In this document: piece after piece, positions 32,617 to 33,681 of the stretch
How positions within the stretch are numbered: the stretch's first letter is position 1
How the letters are laid out: each line of letters starts with the position of its first letter
Origin: a virus
Virus record (IMG/VR): IMGVR_UViG_3300028569_000100
Coordinates: 1 to 33,681 of that record
DNA: 33,681 nt
Direction: 5' to 3' (one strand)
Program-made: the position numbers and the translations under genes
The notes under the pieces: model-generated
What the model was told of the DNA's origin: nothing
Databases searched by the model: none
The model's input: the letters and a program-made list of their open reading frames with translations, nothing else

Positions 32617-33516
32617 ATGGCAAATTACACTAAAGAAAAATCAAGATATGGTGGTTGTGCTGGATTAATACTAGTGCACAGCACCCCAGGTATAGGATCC
32701 ATCAATGATCCGCTGTCTTCCACTTTTAAAAATAAAATACCTGCTGGATATTTAAAATGTGACGGTAGTATAAAAAGTGCTAAAGAATTTTATGCGTTAT
32801 CTCAAATTCTTGGTGTTGGAGATGATTGTAGATTTAAAAAAGAAAATGTTACTTTGCGAAATGCTGATTTAACACAAAATGATTTAGGACAATTTCAATT
32901 ACCTGATCTCGGATCTAAAGTTATATTAGCAGGAAGAGATTCTGGAGTTTACACTGCAACTACTGTAGAATCTCAACAAACAGTAGCAGGAGCAAAACCA
33001 TTAAATAAAGTAGGCGCAGAAGTAGAAGTAGTTAGCAATATTGGCAATCGAGCTAATGTTTCTTATACAGGAAACTTTGACATCAGTGCTTCAGCTGACA
33101 AACTATTACAAGGTAATTCAAAATTTTTATATGATACAACTACTTCCTCCACAACTTTAGATATTGAAAATTTTCAATCACATGCGCATAATTCGGTTGG
33201 ACAGCAATATTTAACTTGGTCTGCTAATCATGCAACATATTCTGGTGGTGATGGATTAAATAATGGATTTACTGCTAATAGTGGTAGCGGCAATGAATTA
33301 GAAACTACATCTGTAAATACTACTAGACCATCTATACATAGACATAAAATTGCTAAACCAACTTTATATACGCAAACGTTTGCGTATCGTCATGAAGCAT
33401 TTACTGCATCTGCTGAAAACATAGTTTCATATATTGATTTAAAGTTAAGCAATGTCAAAAAATTAGATCAAGTAGTGACACCGTTTATATTAGTCGAATA
33501 CATAATTAAATTTTAA
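32617..33516 (+). CDS. Second tail collar-like protein
   Basis: 299 residues. Residues 1-115 repeat the collar pattern in a diverged form: IPAGYLKCDGSIKSAKEFYA, ILGVGDDC, then GQFQLPDLGSKVILAGRDSG. QSHAHNSVGQ (about 189-198) and IHRHKIAKP (about 240) give two HxH-type sites. It looks like a paralogue of the preceding gene, shorter and with a different central region. It probably forms another short fibre or fibre tip at the baseplate. Strong Shine-Dalgarno AGGAG lies six bases upstream, seven bases after the neighbour's stop. Confidence 0.78.
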   Translation: MANYTKEKSRYGGCAGLILVHSTPGIGSINDPLSSTFKNKIPAGYLKCDGSIKSAKEFYALSQILGVGDDCRFKKENVTLRNADLTQNDLGQFQLPDLGSKVILAGRDSGVYTATTVESQQTVAGAKPLNKVGAEVEVVSNIGNRANVSYTGNFDISASADKLLQGNSKFLYDTTTSSTTLDIENFQSHAHNSVGQQYLTWSANHATYSGGDGLNNGFTANSGSGNELETTSVNTTRPSIHRHKIAKPTLYTQTFAYRHEAFTASAENIVSYIDLKLSNVKKLDQVVTPFILVEYIIKF

Positions 33517-33521
33517 CTATT

Positions 33522-33681
33522 ATGGCAAGAGTAACGGCATCAGGCAGTCCTATAGGTGGTGGAATATTCCAAGTTGTTATACCTACAGGAGCCACAGATA
33601 TTCAGATCACTACTTCGGGATCTAGTGGTTACGATGGTGGGTCTGTTGGGTCTGTATCTGGTGGTAGAGGTGGAAATCCTA
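33522..33681 (+). CDS. Glycine-rich structural protein, N-terminal part (runs off window)
   Basis: ATG 33522 opens a frame that is still open at the window end (53 codons seen). It starts MARVTASGSPIGGGIFQVVI and then becomes Gly/Ser-rich (GYDGGSVGSVSGGRGG). This composition is typical of glycine-rich tail-fibre tip or adhesin proteins that follow collar genes in marine T4-like phages. No Shine-Dalgarno is visible; it begins five bases after the preceding stop, in the same operon. Function beyond a likely structural role cannot be stated. Confidence 0.6.
   Translation, partial: MARVTASGSPIGGGIFQVVIPTGATDIQITTSGSSGYDGGSVGSVSGGRGGNP

Noticed and set aside
1-33681. Photosynthesis or other clear host-metabolism genes, integrase or insertion sequence
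   Set aside because: None was seen apart from phoH; there are no transposase or integrase motifs and no attachment-like repeats at the tRNA genes, so the window gives no sign of lysogeny and no decisive host marker.

Overview
The window is part of a T4-like marine myovirus genome: AT-rich, tightly packed and almost wholly viral. The marks are T4 core genes in diverged form (gp32, gp33, gp53, gp48, gp4, gp26, gp27, a gp5-type OB domain), a phoH gene, a DUF1825-like gene (a family otherwise known from picocyanobacteria and their phages) and T4-type late promoters (NATAAATA). This fits a Synechococcus/Prochlorococcus cyanomyovirus. A related pelagiphage cannot be excluded, because no photosynthesis gene lies in the window.

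Layout. (1) 1-3.2 kb, plus strand: the tail of a small conserved phage protein, then PhoH-like ATPase, a PD-(D/E)XK exonuclease, late-transcription co-activator gp33, a DUF1825-like protein, and gp32 with its own near-consensus sigma70 promoter, a hairpin at the 5' end of its leader and a strong terminator. (2) 3.3-6.0 kb, minus strand: gp4 (head completion), an unassigned protein, gp48 (tube cap) and gp53 (baseplate wedge), read as one operon. (3) 6.0-19.8 kb, plus strand: tail tube-like protein, gp26, a short gp51-like frame, two very large tail proteins with peptidoglycan hydrolase domains, a gp27-like hub, a gp5-like hub OB protein with an inserted Ig-like domain, and a beta-rich needle/spike protein. 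(4) 19.8-20.3 kb: a short regulatory island with a second sigma70-type promoter, a 60-codon gene, two tRNA genes one base apart, a terminator and a perfect late promoter. (5) 20.3-33.7 kb, plus strand: one 3681-codon structural gene, two tail-collar proteins, and the start of a glycine-rich protein cut by the window end.

How it works together. Segment 1 is replication, recombination and late-transcription control. Segments 2-3 encode tail tube, baseplate and central hub. The hub lacks the lysozyme domain that T4 carries in gp5; a lytic transglycosylase-like domain and a Cys/His peptidase-like domain sit instead in the two large proteins just upstream. Segment 5 is the peripheral fibre/adhesin set.

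The most notable observation is a canonical -1 slippery sequence inside the very short overlap between gp26 and the gp51-like frame, immediately upstream of the tape-measure-like genes. This is the same genetic position as the frameshifted tail assembly chaperones of lambda-like phages. Other points of interest are mirror-image late promoters whose motifs begin on each other's start codons, a Leu(UAA) tRNA without the long variable arm, an EF-hand loop and an AT-hook-like motif in a tail protein, and the repeat architecture of the giant protein.
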